From Paenibacillus sp. JJ-100 (GTDB lineage Bacteria > Bacillota > Bacilli > Paenibacillales > Paenibacillaceae), in NCBI RefSeq assembly GCF_948329825.1, contig NZ_CAOJCM010000005.1, positions 124,001 to 188,000 of the forward strand: a stretch of 64,000 nucleotides of DNA, written 5' to 3'. Positions 1 to 8,583 of this stretch are shown one piece after another. The notes beneath the pieces are model-generated. The model was not told where the DNA came from, made no database searches, and saw only the letters and a list, made by a program, of their open reading frames with translations. Both the position numbers and the translations under genes were made by a program. Every line of letters starts with the position of its first letter. Within the stretch, counting starts at the first letter, position 1.

Positions 1-431
1 GGCATATTGATCGTCGAGATGGCGTCAATCACGCGGCGGTTCTTCTCTTCCGGTACATCCAGATCGAAGCAGCGATTGCCAGCCTCCATATGGATTACTG
101 GAATCCCCATGCGTTCAGCAAGTACCGCACATAAGGCGCTATTGGTGTCTCCCAACAGAAGCAGTTTGTCTGGCTTCTCCTGCTGGATCAAATCTTCCAT
201 CTGCGTAAACATGGAGGACAGCTGCCGCCCCAGAGAGGCGGCTTCATCCTGGAGAACGTAATCGGGAGCACGCAGACCCATTTCCTTGAAAAAAAGACCG
301 CTGAGACTTTCTGTGAAGTTCTGTCCCGTGTGTACCAGAATATGTTTGGACGCGTACTGGTCCAGCTTGGAAATGATCAGGCTGAGCCGAATAATCTCAG
401 GTCTCGTGCCCAGCACCGTCATGATCTTCAT
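1..431 (-). CDS. wecB: UDP-N-acetylglucosamine 2-epimerase, 5' part (C-terminus beyond window)
   Basis: This family interconverts UDP-GlcNAc and UDP-ManNAc in the cytoplasm, supplying activated ManNAc for surface glycans. The visible N-terminal ~143 residues start MKIMTVLGTRPEIIRLS, carry HTGQNF near residue 40, and read GDTNSALC and HMEAGNRCFD further on; these are the usual WecB/MnaA signatures. The frame stays open to base 1, so the gene is cut by the window edge. ATG at 431 has AGGG six bases upstream; ATG at 437 is an alternative. It follows the GT4 gene by 64 bases on the same strand, so it probably feeds sugar nucleotide to the adjacent glycosyltransferases. WecB and MnaA cannot be told apart here. 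Confidence 0.9.
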   Translation of the reverse strand, partial: MKIMTVLGTRPEIIRLSLIISKLDQYASKHILVHTGQNFTESLSGLFFKEMGLRAPDYVLQDEAASLGRQLSSMFTQMEDLIQQEKPDKLLLLGDTNSALCAVLAERMGIPVIHMEAGNRCFDLDVPEEKNRRVIDAISTINM

Positions 432-495
432 CCTCATCCCTGCTTTCTATTTGATTGGAAACCTGTCTTTTATCGTGTAATGGAGGTCTTCTCTT

Positions 496-2208
496 TTATC
501 GTGTACGGGTACCTTTGCGTACTGCCCGGATACGTCTCTTGCTTCCTGAAGAACGTGTGCGAGTAGACCTTCTTGTAAGAGTGGTGTGTCGACTTTTCAT
601 TTTACGTGTCTTGCGGGTCTTGCGAATCTTGTGTGTCTTATCCCTCTTCTTGCCGGTTCGTACAACCCGTTTCAGTTCTCTGAGCTTGCGTGGAGAAGTT
701 AGAACACCTCTTTTGCGGCGCCGTTTACTCAACCCGGTTGCCGGTTGAATCGGTTTAGCTGCTTCTGCTTCTCTGGGTTCTCCGCCCCCTTCACCATGCT
801 GCGATACGGATAATGGAGGCAGCGGGGAGCGTGGAAGAAGCTGCACAATGCTCTCTGGAAACAGCAGAGTCCGTATAAGAGCAGGCTCGGAAACCAGCAC
901 CGTACGCAGTCCACCTTCTCCCCATGTCAATACAGGACCATTGGGTGGCTGGATATACGTAAACCATCCGGGATAGCGGAGCAACCACTGTGTGACCATC
1001 GTATGCAATTTCACCCGGTAGGTTTCGATTCCATACAGCTTTTCCGCTTCTGTCCGGTTGCGCCATCCCGTATCGGAAGCCATCTCGGGATCATTCAGGA
1101 GTGTCACCGCTAGGGCAACGAGGGCATCACTATCTCCTGGCGGGGCCAAGAATGCACCGCTCCCTACAGATTCCATTAGTTCACTAAGGCCACCTTGGTC
1201 GAAAGCAATGACTGGCTTGGCAAAATACAGTCCCTCCAGCGCAGTCATACCAAATCCTTCCTTGACCATACTTGGGATGACCACGATATCCATCGCACTG
1301 TAGGCCAATGATACGTTTTCCTCAAACGTGGTAAAGACGAATCGCCTTGCATACCCGGATCGTTTCACGCGGGATACACATTCGTCGTAATACTTTTTAT
1401 CCGACGGCGCACCAATGATCCAGAATCGGCAGCGTGAATGGGTCTCGCATAGTTTCAGTGCCATATCTACAAAGGGTCTTAAACCTTTAGCGTCATATAT
1501 AAAGGAAGAAATATAACCGATACAGGTATGCGATGACTTGAAATGTAGCTCTTTGCGTTTTCGTTCACGCAGATGAGTCCACCGATCCGGAGCAGGTAGT
1601 GCCGGCTCCCACGTTGGGGGAATGATCGTCACCCTGTCACCCATCCCTGCTTGCTTGAACGGTGCTGCTGCCGTCTCGGAGATTCCAATAATCCAGTCTG
1701 CATAACGACCAATCATCTGGATCGCTTCGGCAGTGTGTTCATTCGTCTGAATAATCTCGGTAATTTTCCAGATGACGGGAATCCCCAGAGATTTGGCTGC
1801 TACTGCAGGCATCACGTTTACACAGGTATTGGTTAAAATCATGTCTGGCTCATGACTTCGAATCAGCCAGAGCGCATCCTGAAAGGCCGGTGTTTGTCGC
1901 AGATGTTCCGCATCTTGTGCTATCCCCGCATACGGTGCGTAGACACCGTGAAGCATCGGCAGATGACATACGTGAACCTGAATGCCGAACCTTCGTGCGA
2001 GTCCGGTAAGTTTGCCTTCTTGCGGCGCAACGAGCACACATTCATAGATCGTACCTATCTCTCTCATAAAATGAAGTAGCAGCTTCTCCGCTCCCGTGAT
2101 ACTACGGGTATTGCACACATGGGAAAATAACATTAACTTTGGTTTCATTGCCATGGTCGCACACGGACCCTGTAAGCTGCAGAGAAGCCAATACAGGGTA
2201 CTGTGCAC
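496..2208 (-). CDS. GT4-family glycosyltransferase with long Arg/Lys-rich C-terminal tail
   Basis: A GT-B retaining glycosyltransferase that would transfer sugar from a nucleotide donor. The N-terminal half starts MKPKLMLFSHVCNT and holds GAEKLLL; the donor-binding half has the EGFGMTALEG motif and VIAFDQGGLSELM. After about residue 490 of 570 the protein becomes an Arg/Lys/Thr-rich tail with little else, which is not part of the GT4 fold. The start is uncertain: GTG at 2208 lies only four bases behind AGGAGG, while ATG at 2154 gives the more usual family N-terminus but lacks a good ribosome site. It follows the CgeB gene at 2227 closely, so they are probably cotranscribed. Sugar and acceptor are unknown. 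Confidence 0.85.
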   Translation of the reverse strand: MHSTLYWLLCSLQGPCATMAMKPKLMLFSHVCNTRSITGAEKLLLHFMREIGTIYECVLVAPQEGKLTGLARRFGIQVHVCHLPMLHGVYAPYAGIAQDAEHLRQTPAFQDALWLIRSHEPDMILTNTCVNVMPAVAAKSLGIPVIWKITEIIQTNEHTAEAIQMIGRYADWIIGISETAAAPFKQAGMGDRVTIIPPTWEPALPAPDRWTHLRERKRKELHFKSSHTCIGYISSFIYDAKGLRPFVDMALKLCETHSRCRFWIIGAPSDKKYYDECVSRVKRSGYARRFVFTTFEENVSLAYSAMDIVVIPSMVKEGFGMTALEGLYFAKPVIAFDQGGLSELMESVGSGAFLAPPGDSDALVALAVTLLNDPEMASDTGWRNRTEAEKLYGIETYRVKLHTMVTQWLLRYPGWFTYIQPPNGPVLTWGEGGLRTVLVSEPALIRTLLFPESIVQLLPRSPLPPLSVSQHGEGGGEPREAEAAKPIQPATGLSKRRRKRGVLTSPRKLRELKRVVRTGKKRDKTHKIRKTRKTRKMKSRHTTLTRRSTRTRSSGSKRRIRAVRKGTRTR

Positions 2209-2226
2209 ACCTCCTCCTGGCCGAGA

Positions 2227-3369
2227 TTAAGGGAATATAATACTTAACAGTTCATTGATTCTTCTGCCATACGTATGATCTTTGAGTGTCCGTTCTAGTC
2301 CCCGTAATGCGATCTCACGCCGCTCCTTCTCATGGATAAGGTAATATTCCACCTTATCCAGCATCTCCTGCGGAGAAGAATACGTCTCAATTTCTACACC
2401 TGGTTTGTAAAAGCGTGCCAGATCATCACGTGCATCGGTTAATTGCAGTGTGGTACTGGCGGCAATTTCAAACGTTCTCGGGTTGGGTGAGGCAGGTGGA
2501 ATTTTGATCTGATTATTGTTCACTGAATCATCCTCATGGGAGCGATGCAGATTGATCACGATTTTGGTGCCGTTGTATACCTCATTGGTCTCTTGTGGAT
2601 CCATCCATCGGCCCAGTTCAATCTTCTCCCCATAGGCTGTATAATCAGGCAGGCGATCCCACCAGATCCCGTTAAAGACGGTATTATGTGACATCAGTTG
2701 CGGCATGATCGGGTTGAAGAAATATACACGATTCCAGTATGCGGAGCCGATAAAGCTGACATCCCGTTTGAGCGGGGAAGGGGTTGTGATCGGGAAGTAG
2801 TGATTGGTAAAGGCGGCAAAAGGCATATAATGCACGGACGAACATCCATGCTGGCGATACAGTTCTACACAGTTTATTTCTAACGTGAATACATGATCAT
2901 AGTGCTTCACGATCTCCAGCGTCATGTCGGTATAGTACGGATCGTCCGTAAGCCAGATCGCCGTCTGAATTCCGGCTTGACGGATGGCTTCAATATGCTC
3001 GAGAGGGATATCCATGCCGTCCAGTACCAACACCAAATCAGGACGTGTGTCCAGTGCAATCTGGGACACCGGTTGACGCGGGTCAGATAATGTCACCTGA
3101 GCAACCATTCCCTGTAATGTAGCCATGATCGCTTCGTCCAGCGGAGAGTATGGGAAGCCTTTCCCCGAAGATACATAGAGTACGTGAAGCTGCCGGAACG
3201 GCAGCGGTTCCTGTGCACAATTCACAATATAGTTGGCACGGCCGCGCAGATACCCTTCTTCTTTGCCTGCATCAAATCCAGCCTGCTGTCCGTTTCTGCG
3301 AGCCTGATCTGCTAGGCTGAGTACAGGTTCCTGATGAACCTTTCTCGTTTTACGGTGTTTGAGAGACAT
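2227..3369 (-). CDS. CgeB-family spore glycosyltransferase-like protein (copy 1)
   Basis: CgeB proteins are GT-B-like and in Bacillus subtilis act in maturation of the outermost spore layer. This 380-residue protein has a short basic start (MSLKHRKTRK), then a segment at residues 22-46 with G and aromatic residues spaced by four (GFDAGKEEGYLRG), then the CgeB body with LYVSSGKGFPYSPLDEAI, WLTDDPYYTD, SFIGSAYWNR and NPRTFEIAAS. The start at 3369 was chosen because AGGAG lies seven bases upstream. It is about 34% or more alike by eye to the next gene, so the pair are tandem paralogues. Function in spore surface glycosylation is inferred from the family and neighbours. Confidence 0.85.
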   Translation of the reverse strand: MSLKHRKTRKVHQEPVLSLADQARRNGQQAGFDAGKEEGYLRGRANYIVNCAQEPLPFRQLHVLYVSSGKGFPYSPLDEAIMATLQGMVAQVTLSDPRQPVSQIALDTRPDLVLVLDGMDIPLEHIEAIRQAGIQTAIWLTDDPYYTDMTLEIVKHYDHVFTLEINCVELYRQHGCSSVHYMPFAAFTNHYFPITTPSPLKRDVSFIGSAYWNRVYFFNPIMPQLMSHNTVFNGIWWDRLPDYTAYGEKIELGRWMDPQETNEVYNGTKIVINLHRSHEDDSVNNNQIKIPPASPNPRTFEIAASTTLQLTDARDDLARFYKPGVEIETYSSPQEMLDKVEYYLIHEKERREIALRGLERTLKDHTYGRRINELLSIIFP

Positions 3370-3432
3370 ACCGCCACTCCTTTTTATTTGGGATAACATG
3401 CTTCCTGATGCTGCCCTTCCGCAGAAGGGTAA

Positions 3433-4527
3433 CTACAGATGTCCTAACAACTCGGTCATGCGGCGGTTAAACGTGTGACGATTCATCGTAGTAAGCAGGC
3501 CTCGCCAAGCCATGACCTGGCGCTCCTCTTCATGATGCAAATAATAGTGAATTTTGTGTTGCAGTTCTGCAGCTGTAGTGAAGGTCTCGATGTCATATCC
3601 AGGCTGATAATAGCGAGGCAGATCTCCACGAGTATCTGTAATCTGCATCGTGCCGCAAGCGCCGATCTCATAGGTACGCGGATTGATTGAACGCCCTTGC
3701 AGCTGATGGGTGTTACGATTATCCTCACCGTTCTCGCAAGTCCGGTGAATGTTAATGACGATTTTGGCACCGTTGTAATAATTGACTGTTGCACCCGGAT
3801 CAATCCAGCCTTCGTGGATGAACCTCCCCAGAACATCCAGCCGTGCCAGCCTGTTCCACTGACTTCCGGCAATGAAGACCTTTTTGTCAGCGAGGTACGG
3901 AGCTAGCTGATTAAACAAGTCGATCCGGTTCCAGAATCCTGTGCCGATAAAACAAATATCGTACTGATACGCTGGCTCTGTAGGGCGTGGCTGGAACATG
4001 CCCGGATTGACCGCGAGTGGCATGTAGATGACATGCTGTGCGCCTTGGTTTTTGTAAAAAGGTACGGCTGCTTCTTCATGGGTAAACACGATGTCGTAAT
4101 GCTGGCAGATGATTGCCGTATCCTCGGTGAAATAGGGGTCATCGACAAACCATATTGCTGTCCGAATTCCCAGTTCACGTATCCCCCTCACCTGCTCCAG
4201 ATGATTCTCAGGGAACACATGCAGACCGTTCATAACGAGCACGACATCAGGCCGATGCTGATCGGCTTCCTGCAGCATTGCGACTGGCGATCCAACAACG
4301 CATTCCCGAACAGTCTGCTGCAGAGCTAAAATGACACCTTCATCGATGGCATCGAATCCCTGCGGAATATACAGCACCTTCATATCCCGCCGGGTTGGTT
4401 CAAACGTCTGCACCCGCTCCATGATGGCTTGACAGCCGCCAAACCTGCGGCCTTCTGCGTATCCGCTGCGGTAGGCCGCCTCCGCTTCCGTCAGCGGGCG
4501 GTGTCTTCGTTTTGCCACATTCTTCAC
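3433..4527 (-). CDS. CgeB-family spore glycosyltransferase-like protein (copy 2)
   Basis: Paralogue of the downstream CgeB gene, with the same ordered motifs: VLYIPQGFDAIDEGVILAL, WFVDDPYFTED, CFIGTGFWNR, IDPGATVNYYNGAKIVINIHR and NPRTYEIGACGT. The N-terminus is short and basic (KNVAKRRHR) and is followed at residues 19-30 by AYRSGYAEGRRFG, the Y-x-x-G-Y-x-x-G segment found in several proteins of this locus. GTG at 4527 is preferred: AAGGA sits seven bases upstream and the resulting N-terminus matches its paralogue. An upstream GTG at 4566 keeps the frame open with a poorer site. The gene lies 63 bases ahead of copy 1, suggesting one transcript. Confidence 0.83.
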   Translation of the reverse strand: MKNVAKRRHRPLTEAEAAYRSGYAEGRRFGGCQAIMERVQTFEPTRRDMKVLYIPQGFDAIDEGVILALQQTVRECVVGSPVAMLQEADQHRPDVVLVMNGLHVFPENHLEQVRGIRELGIRTAIWFVDDPYFTEDTAIICQHYDIVFTHEEAAVPFYKNQGAQHVIYMPLAVNPGMFQPRPTEPAYQYDICFIGTGFWNRIDLFNQLAPYLADKKVFIAGSQWNRLARLDVLGRFIHEGWIDPGATVNYYNGAKIVINIHRTCENGEDNRNTHQLQGRSINPRTYEIGACGTMQITDTRGDLPRYYQPGYDIETFTTAAELQHKIHYYLHHEEERQVMAWRGLLTTMNRHTFNRRMTELLGHL

Positions 4528-4703
4528 CCTGTCTTCCTTCAAGGAGATCCATTCCAGACTCTCCACGAGATTGGTCTTCCCTCTAAAGGATATGCCCCGG
4601 GGTCAGATGCATCATGGACGGGTGTCCTGCCAGGCTCAAAATTGGCGTCTGCCCTTCATATCCGCCTGCACGGGCATGTCCGCTGCTGCGGTTATGCAAA
4701 TAA

Positions 4704-4727
4704 CCCGAAGGGATCAGTCCCTCCGGG
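4704..4727 (-). terminator. possible terminator in 400-bp gap
   Basis: The gap 4528-4928 holds no convincing gene on either strand. Within it, CCCGAAGGG (4704-4712) and CCCTCCGGG (4719-4727) form a short GC-rich stem. On the minus strand it is followed by TTATTTGC, only weakly T-rich. It could end the transcript of the small genes at 4929-6217. Confidence 0.4.
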
Positions 4728-4928
4728 CGATAAAGCAATAACATGTTTTAGATTTCGTTGTACAGATATCATAACGCGCCTGTTTCATCTGCAATGCATC
4801 CGCTGCAATGAAGGATGATATTCCTTTTATCCCTTAATGATCAGTTTCACTGGCATCCTGAAGCTCAGGAGCGGGCACATTCAAATTGTCTTTCATTGGA
4901 GCGGCAATGTCTTTTGCGATGTCATCTC

Positions 4929-5267
4929 CTATTGCGCTTTGTATGCCAATTGGTGTCCGTCCTCGAAACCCTTGGCGAAACCCGCGTTGAACCCTTCGTT
5001 GTACGCCTCGTTGTATCCCTGACTGTACGCGCCGTCGGGGTTTGGATCGGTAGGCGTAACCGGGACGACATGTGGAGTCGATTGCACATTCCGATGCTTC
5101 CGCACCGTACGTTTCTTTTTTTTCAGCCACGCACTGCGTCCTTTGCTGGTACGTCTGTGAACGATACGCTTCGTTTTCAATGCGCGCAGTTTACGGATTT
5201 TGCGCAGGCGGGCACCACGGGCCACTAAAGCCCGCTTTGATTTCAGCCTAGTTTTCTTTTTTAACAT
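4929..5267 (-). CDS. small basic protein ending in [GA][YF]xx tetrad repeats
   Basis: No family recognised. The 112-residue protein has two parts. Residues 1-60 are extremely basic (MLKKKTRLKSKRAL, KKKKRTVRKHR). After a Pro/Thr linker (61-78), residues 80-111 form eight tetrads of the pattern [GA][YFH]xx: AYSQ, GYNE, AYNE, GFNA, GFAK, GFED, GHQL, AYKA. The same pattern appears in shorter form in both CgeB proteins and in glycosyltransferases at 30731-36731. Start at 5267 has AGGAGG nine bases upstream. It begins one base after the stop of the 99-residue gene, so it belongs to that small-gene operon. A scaffold or targeting role is only a hypothesis. Confidence 0.75.
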   Translation of the reverse strand: MLKKKTRLKSKRALVARGARLRKIRKLRALKTKRIVHRRTSKGRSAWLKKKKRTVRKHRNVQSTPHVVPVTPTDPNPDGAYSQGYNEAYNEGFNAGFAKGFEDGHQLAYKAQ

Positions 5268-5268
5268 A

Positions 5269-5568
5269 TCAGCATTCCTCCTGTAGGTTCCCAGCGGCAC
5301 GAATAGTACATCCAGGGTCTTTGAGCCATGGCAGACCTGGCTCTCCATGACGGATTCGGGACAGCCTGATCCCCGTGACCATCCGAGTCATCTCTTCCTG
5401 ATAACGACTAAGCAGGCGGATGTTCTCCGCAAGGTTGCGGGCAGATACTTCTGAATGAGACGATACACTGGCTACACTGTCCAGAATGCGAGCGAGCGCT
5501 TGCTGGCTGTGTGCAATAGATTCAATGAGTGCCAGTTTAACCTCCTGCTCACGCTGTAGCAGACTCAT
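5269..5568 (-). CDS. small helical protein of spore glycosylation locus (A)
   Basis: A 99-residue protein of unknown function, apparently mostly alpha-helical in its first 70 residues. The stretch IAHSQQALARILDSVAS is closely matched by IAHSHQQIARVLDAK in the gene at 5930, so they look like divergent paralogues. No signal peptide or membrane segment is visible. Its ATG overlaps the TGA of the upstream gene as ATGA (5565-5568), implying translational coupling, and it is followed one base later by the basic tetrad protein. Proteins of this kind near CgeB genes are sometimes annotated as sugar epimerases, but no such domain is visible here. Confidence 0.75.
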   Translation of the reverse strand: MSLLQREQEVKLALIESIAHSQQALARILDSVASVSSHSEVSARNLAENIRLLSRYQEEMTRMVTGIRLSRIRHGEPGLPWLKDPGCTIRAAGNLQEEC

Positions 5569-5906
5569 TTTCCTAGATCCCCAAGATCCATGCCGCCAAA
5601 CATGCCTCCGTCCATCCCGCCACCATCTTCGCTGTCACTCTGGACCATCACGGCCTTAAGATTGTTGCATAATCCCGTTTCCATCCGGGTTAATCCTTCC
5701 AGCAGTTCCACCAACTGCTCATGCATTTTAAGTGGCTCGCTTACCTGGTCGCCATGGGTCAAAAAGCTATCCCCGTTCAGATGATTCAGCGTCCAGTTTC
5801 TTACCTTCTCTGCCTCAATCGCCTTGGCTTCCAAAATCAGCGCAATGTTCCACTGCATCTTGGCTGCCGCATCCAGCATCAGAATGAGACTTTGTTCTCG
5901 GCTCAT
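5565..5906 (-). CDS. small helical protein with Gly/Met/Asp tail (B)
   Basis: A 113-residue protein of unknown function. The N-terminal ~85 residues look helical, with LMLDAAAKMQWNIALILEAKA resembling the IAHSxQxxARxLD region of its neighbours A and C. The last ~20 residues change character to an acidic Gly-Met-Asp tail (DGGGMDGGMFGGMDLGDLG). The gene overlaps A by four bases (ATGA) and lies 23 bases after C, so A, B and C form one operon with the basic tetrad protein. Confidence 0.75.
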   Translation of the reverse strand: MSREQSLILMLDAAAKMQWNIALILEAKAIEAEKVRNWTLNHLNGDSFLTHGDQVSEPLKMHEQLVELLEGLTRMETGLCNNLKAVMVQSDSEDGGGMDGGMFGGMDLGDLGK

Positions 5907-5929
5907 GTTTCATCACCCGCCTTCCGGGC

Positions 5930-6217
5930 TTATTCTTCATCTTGTACTGCTATCTCTCGCATAACCTGGGTCAGTGTCTCGGCTACAGCTTCTTCCAGGT
6001 CAGCAAGCCCTCCCAGGTAGGAGATAATGCTTTTGTTAATCTGTCCTGAGCTATCCAGCAGACCTTCAATCCCATCTAGCTCCGGCTCCATATCGGGCAA
6101 GTGTTGGATGATCTCCGACATACGTACAGCGACCTGACGTTTGGCATCCAACACCCGTGCAATCTGCTGGTGAGAATGCGCAATATGCGTAATAATTTCA
6201 TCGATTTTGCTCTGCAT
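5930..6217 (-). CDS. small helical protein of spore glycosylation locus (C)
   Basis: A 95-residue, probably all-helical, acidic protein of unknown function that heads the small-gene operon. IAHSHQQIARVLDAK near residue 12 matches protein A, and the C-terminus ends in AVQDEE. ATG at 6217 was chosen because AAAGGAGG lies six bases upstream; an in-frame start at 6250 has no ribosome site. The 247 bases upstream to 6464 hold a terminator for the next gene. No promoter of clear sigma-factor type was recognised. Confidence 0.75.
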   Translation of the reverse strand: MQSKIDEIITHIAHSHQQIARVLDAKRQVAVRMSEIIQHLPDMEPELDGIEGLLDSSGQINKSIISYLGGLADLEEAVAETLTQVMREIAVQDEE

Positions 6218-6392
6218 GTTGCTCCTCCTTTCGGTCAAGGCCTGCTTCACCTATAGAAAAACCCGGCCTATCAGCATTTGCCTGCTACAGCATATGCCGG
6301 GCCGGGAGTGTCAGTTACTCCAGCTTGCGCCTATATCGTGAAATTAGTTCACTCCTGTATATCATTAATTATGTAGCACCTTAATTACAAGT

Positions 6393-6429
6393 AAAAAAGC
6401 CACCTCCCTATTATACGGAGAGTGGCTTT
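6393..6429 (-). terminator. rho-independent terminator
   Basis: AAGCCAC-CTCC and GGAG-A-GTGGCTT form a stem with a loop of about nine bases; on the minus strand the stem is followed by six T. It lies 35 bases after the stop at 6465 and would end that transcript. Confidence 0.8.
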
Positions 6430-6464
6430 GTACGTTCATCGATGCACATTGTTAACCTATTCTT

Positions 6465-6797
6465 TTATCGGCGGCTGGCCCATTTAATTTTACGTGCCAC
6501 TTCCACTCGCTGTAATTGCAAAATGCCAACACGTTCTTCAAACTTTTTTCGTTCATCCACAGAATGAGCGGCGTGAATCTGATGACATAGACCTGTCAAT
6601 TTACTGTTGATGTAATCGAATCTCATCCATAATTCTTCTTCAGGAGTATGTTGCTGCTCCGTTGCCGCTTGAAATATTTTGAGTTGCTGGATAAGGGACT
6701 GGCGCCATTCGTGATCTTGAATTTGGATGGCAAAATGCAAAAGATCCAGATAATCATCGATTTGCAACGATACGTCGCAATCAGGTTTAGTCTTCAT
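6465..6797 (-). CDS. hypothetical protein, about 110 residues
   Basis: Not recognised. The protein is soluble, rich in charged and aromatic residues and probably helical (IDDYLDLLHFAIQIQDHEW near the start, ERVGILQLQRVEVARKIKW near the end). No signal peptide or catalytic motif is visible. Start at 6797 has AAGGAGA with suitable spacing, and a good terminator follows the gene, so it is likely a real single-gene unit. It lies between the glycosylation locus and the molybdate genes with no evident link to either. The 207 bases between 6798 and 7004 hold no clear gene. Confidence 0.65.
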   Translation of the reverse strand: MKTKPDCDVSLQIDDYLDLLHFAIQIQDHEWRQSLIQQLKIFQAATEQQHTPEEELWMRFDYINSKLTGLCHQIHAAHSVDERKKFEERVGILQLQRVEVARKIKWASRR

Positions 6798-7004
6798 CGT
6801 CGTCTCTCCTTATTTCAATGCTTGGCTGGAATCAGTTACCTCCTATTTTACAGAACAAGCCCCCTGAAAGCGAGTGCCGAATGATAGAAATTTGGAAAAA
6901 AATTTGTTTTTTTTCGCCGAAAAGGGCTTTACTTTTCCAGTAAGATCATTTTCATCCCTTTTTAGGACATATGTCAGGTCTGTTGCGTATCTTAAAATGA
7001 TGAT

Positions 7005-7682
7005 CTATTGTCGTGCCTGCTGTCTCGTCATCAGTAACATTAGAAAGGAGATGACAACAATCGAGATTGTCCAAGCCCAAGCCATGGGCTGATTCCCCGA
7101 ATCTACCGCAACATAAATAGCTGTTGGCACGGTCTGTGTTTTGCCCGGAATGTTGCCTGCAATCATCAAAGTTGCACCGAATTCTCCAAGTGCACGGGCG
7201 AAGCCCAGGATGAATGCCGTAATCAATGCCCGGCCCGCAAGCGGTAGCGTAATGTAACGGAACACCTGCCACTCATTAGCTCCGATCGAGCGTCCCGCAT
7301 CCTCCAGATCACGGTCCACTCCGTTAAAACCGGATTTCATAGTCTGATACACCAATGGAAAAGCGACCACTACAGAAGCAATGACCGCTGCCCACCATGA
7401 AAAAATGACAGGGGATGAGAAGATCGTCTCTATCCAACGTCCGACCAGACTTCTGCGACCCAGAATAACAAGAAGTAGGAATCCTACCACCGTTGGAGGC
7501 AGTACAAGTGGAAGCATGAGAATGGTCTCTAGCACAACTTTCCCGCGAAATGCTGTACGTGACATTTTCCAGGCGACGGCTACTCCCATGATAACGGCTA
7601 CTACACTGGATAACAGCGCTACTTGAAGGGACAAACGCACAGGGGGCCAGAATACGGACCAGTCTATCGCAGGTATGTTCAT
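7005..7682 (-). CDS. modB: molybdate ABC transporter permease ModB
   Basis: Membrane subunit of a molybdate importer. The 225 residues contain five hydrophobic segments and the permease EAA-type loop (EDAGRSIGANEWQVFRYITLPLAGRALITAF), in which an ABC ATPase would dock. LMLPLVLPPTVVGFLLL and ALGEFGATLMIAGN are typical of ModB. Its ATG overlaps the modA stop as ATGA, so the two are translationally coupled. No modC ATPase gene follows; the next gene is unrelated. Bacillus subtilis yvgL-yvgM is recalled to have the same arrangement, so the ATPase may be supplied from elsewhere. Confidence 0.93.
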   Translation of the reverse strand: MNIPAIDWSVFWPPVRLSLQVALLSSVVAVIMGVAVAWKMSRTAFRGKVVLETILMLPLVLPPTVVGFLLLVILGRRSLVGRWIETIFSSPVIFSWWAAVIASVVVAFPLVYQTMKSGFNGVDRDLEDAGRSIGANEWQVFRYITLPLAGRALITAFILGFARALGEFGATLMIAGNIPGKTQTVPTAIYVAVDSGNQPMAWAWTISIVVISFLMLLMTRQQARQ

Positions 7683-8560
7683 TCGGGTACGGAGAAGCCG
7701 TATTTTGCAAAGATGTCCAGCACTTCTGATGTCTGCAGGTAAGCATAGAACTGTTCGGCTTCTGTGCGATGTTTCGTACCATCGATGATGCCCAGCGGAT
7801 AATTCGCCGGTGTGTAGCTGTTTTTATCCACTTCAAACGCAATTTTTACCTGCTTGGAAGTCATTGCATCTGTTTTATACACCAACCCAGCATCCGCATT
7901 ACCAGTTCCTACATATTGCAGAACCTGCCGGACGTCTTTACCTTGCACAAACTTCTCCCCAAGCTGATCCCATAGCTTTGCATGGGTCAGAGCTTCCTTC
8001 GCATACGTTCCCGCAGGAACGCTCTCTGGAATGCCTATGGCTACAGTTTTGATACCTTCACGCGTCAGATCGTTCTCACTGGTCACGATGTTTGTCCCAT
8101 CTGCCGGTACAATAACCACTAGTGAATTTTGCAGGAGGTTCTTCTGGTCTGTGGATGCGATGAGATTCTCATCAACTAATGCTTTCATATTTTTGGCTGA
8201 AGCGGATACGAAAATGTCCACAGGTGCTCCCTGCTCGATCTGCTGCTGCAAGGCACCAGATGCCCCGAAGTTAAAGTTCAGGCTGATATTGGGATTAGCT
8301 TGTTCAAAGTTCGCCTGGATTTCTTGCATGGCATCGGTCAGACTCGCAGCAGCGGATATGGTCAGCTCGACTTTTTCCTGCGGCTCTTGTCCTGACGATG
8401 CTGTATGGTCACCTGGCGCTGTTGGTACAGAGGACCCTGAAGGAGTAGCAGAAGACGCCGCATCCTGTCTATTCACATCTTCCTTGGCTCCGCAACCTGC
8501 CAGCACAAGCGCCAGTCCCAGGAACACGCTCCCAAGTAGATATCCAATTCTTTTGTGCAT
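7679..8560 (-). CDS. modA: molybdate ABC transporter substrate-binding lipoprotein ModA
   Basis: Extracellular lipid-anchored receptor that binds molybdate or tungstate. The 293-residue precursor begins MHKRIGYLLG and has the lipobox VLAGC at about residue 23, followed by a Ser/Thr/Pro/Gly-rich spacer. The mature domain carries ISAAASLTDAMQEI, FNFGASGALQQQIEQGAP and DIFVSAS, all characteristic of ModA. It is the first gene of the modAB pair. Upstream, around 8584-8617, lie two short dyads that are candidates for control by the divergent regulator at 8881. Confidence 0.95.
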   Translation of the reverse strand: MHKRIGYLLGSVFLGLALVLAGCGAKEDVNRQDAASSATPSGSSVPTAPGDHTASSGQEPQEKVELTISAAASLTDAMQEIQANFEQANPNISLNFNFGASGALQQQIEQGAPVDIFVSASAKNMKALVDENLIASTDQKNLLQNSLVVIVPADGTNIVTSENDLTREGIKTVAIGIPESVPAGTYAKEALTHAKLWDQLGEKFVQGKDVRQVLQYVGTGNADAGLVYKTDAMTSKQVKIAFEVDKNSYTPANYPLGIIDGTKHRTEAEQFYAYLQTSEVLDIFAKYGFSVPE

Positions 8561-8583
8561 CCGTTCTCCCCCAAAATTATGTT

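Noticed and set aside
4815..5228. Plus-strand frame opposite the basic tetrad protein, and a minus frame at 4834-5130
   Set aside because: Both are shadows of the repeat-rich coding DNA; only the 4929-5267 frame has a correct ribosome site.
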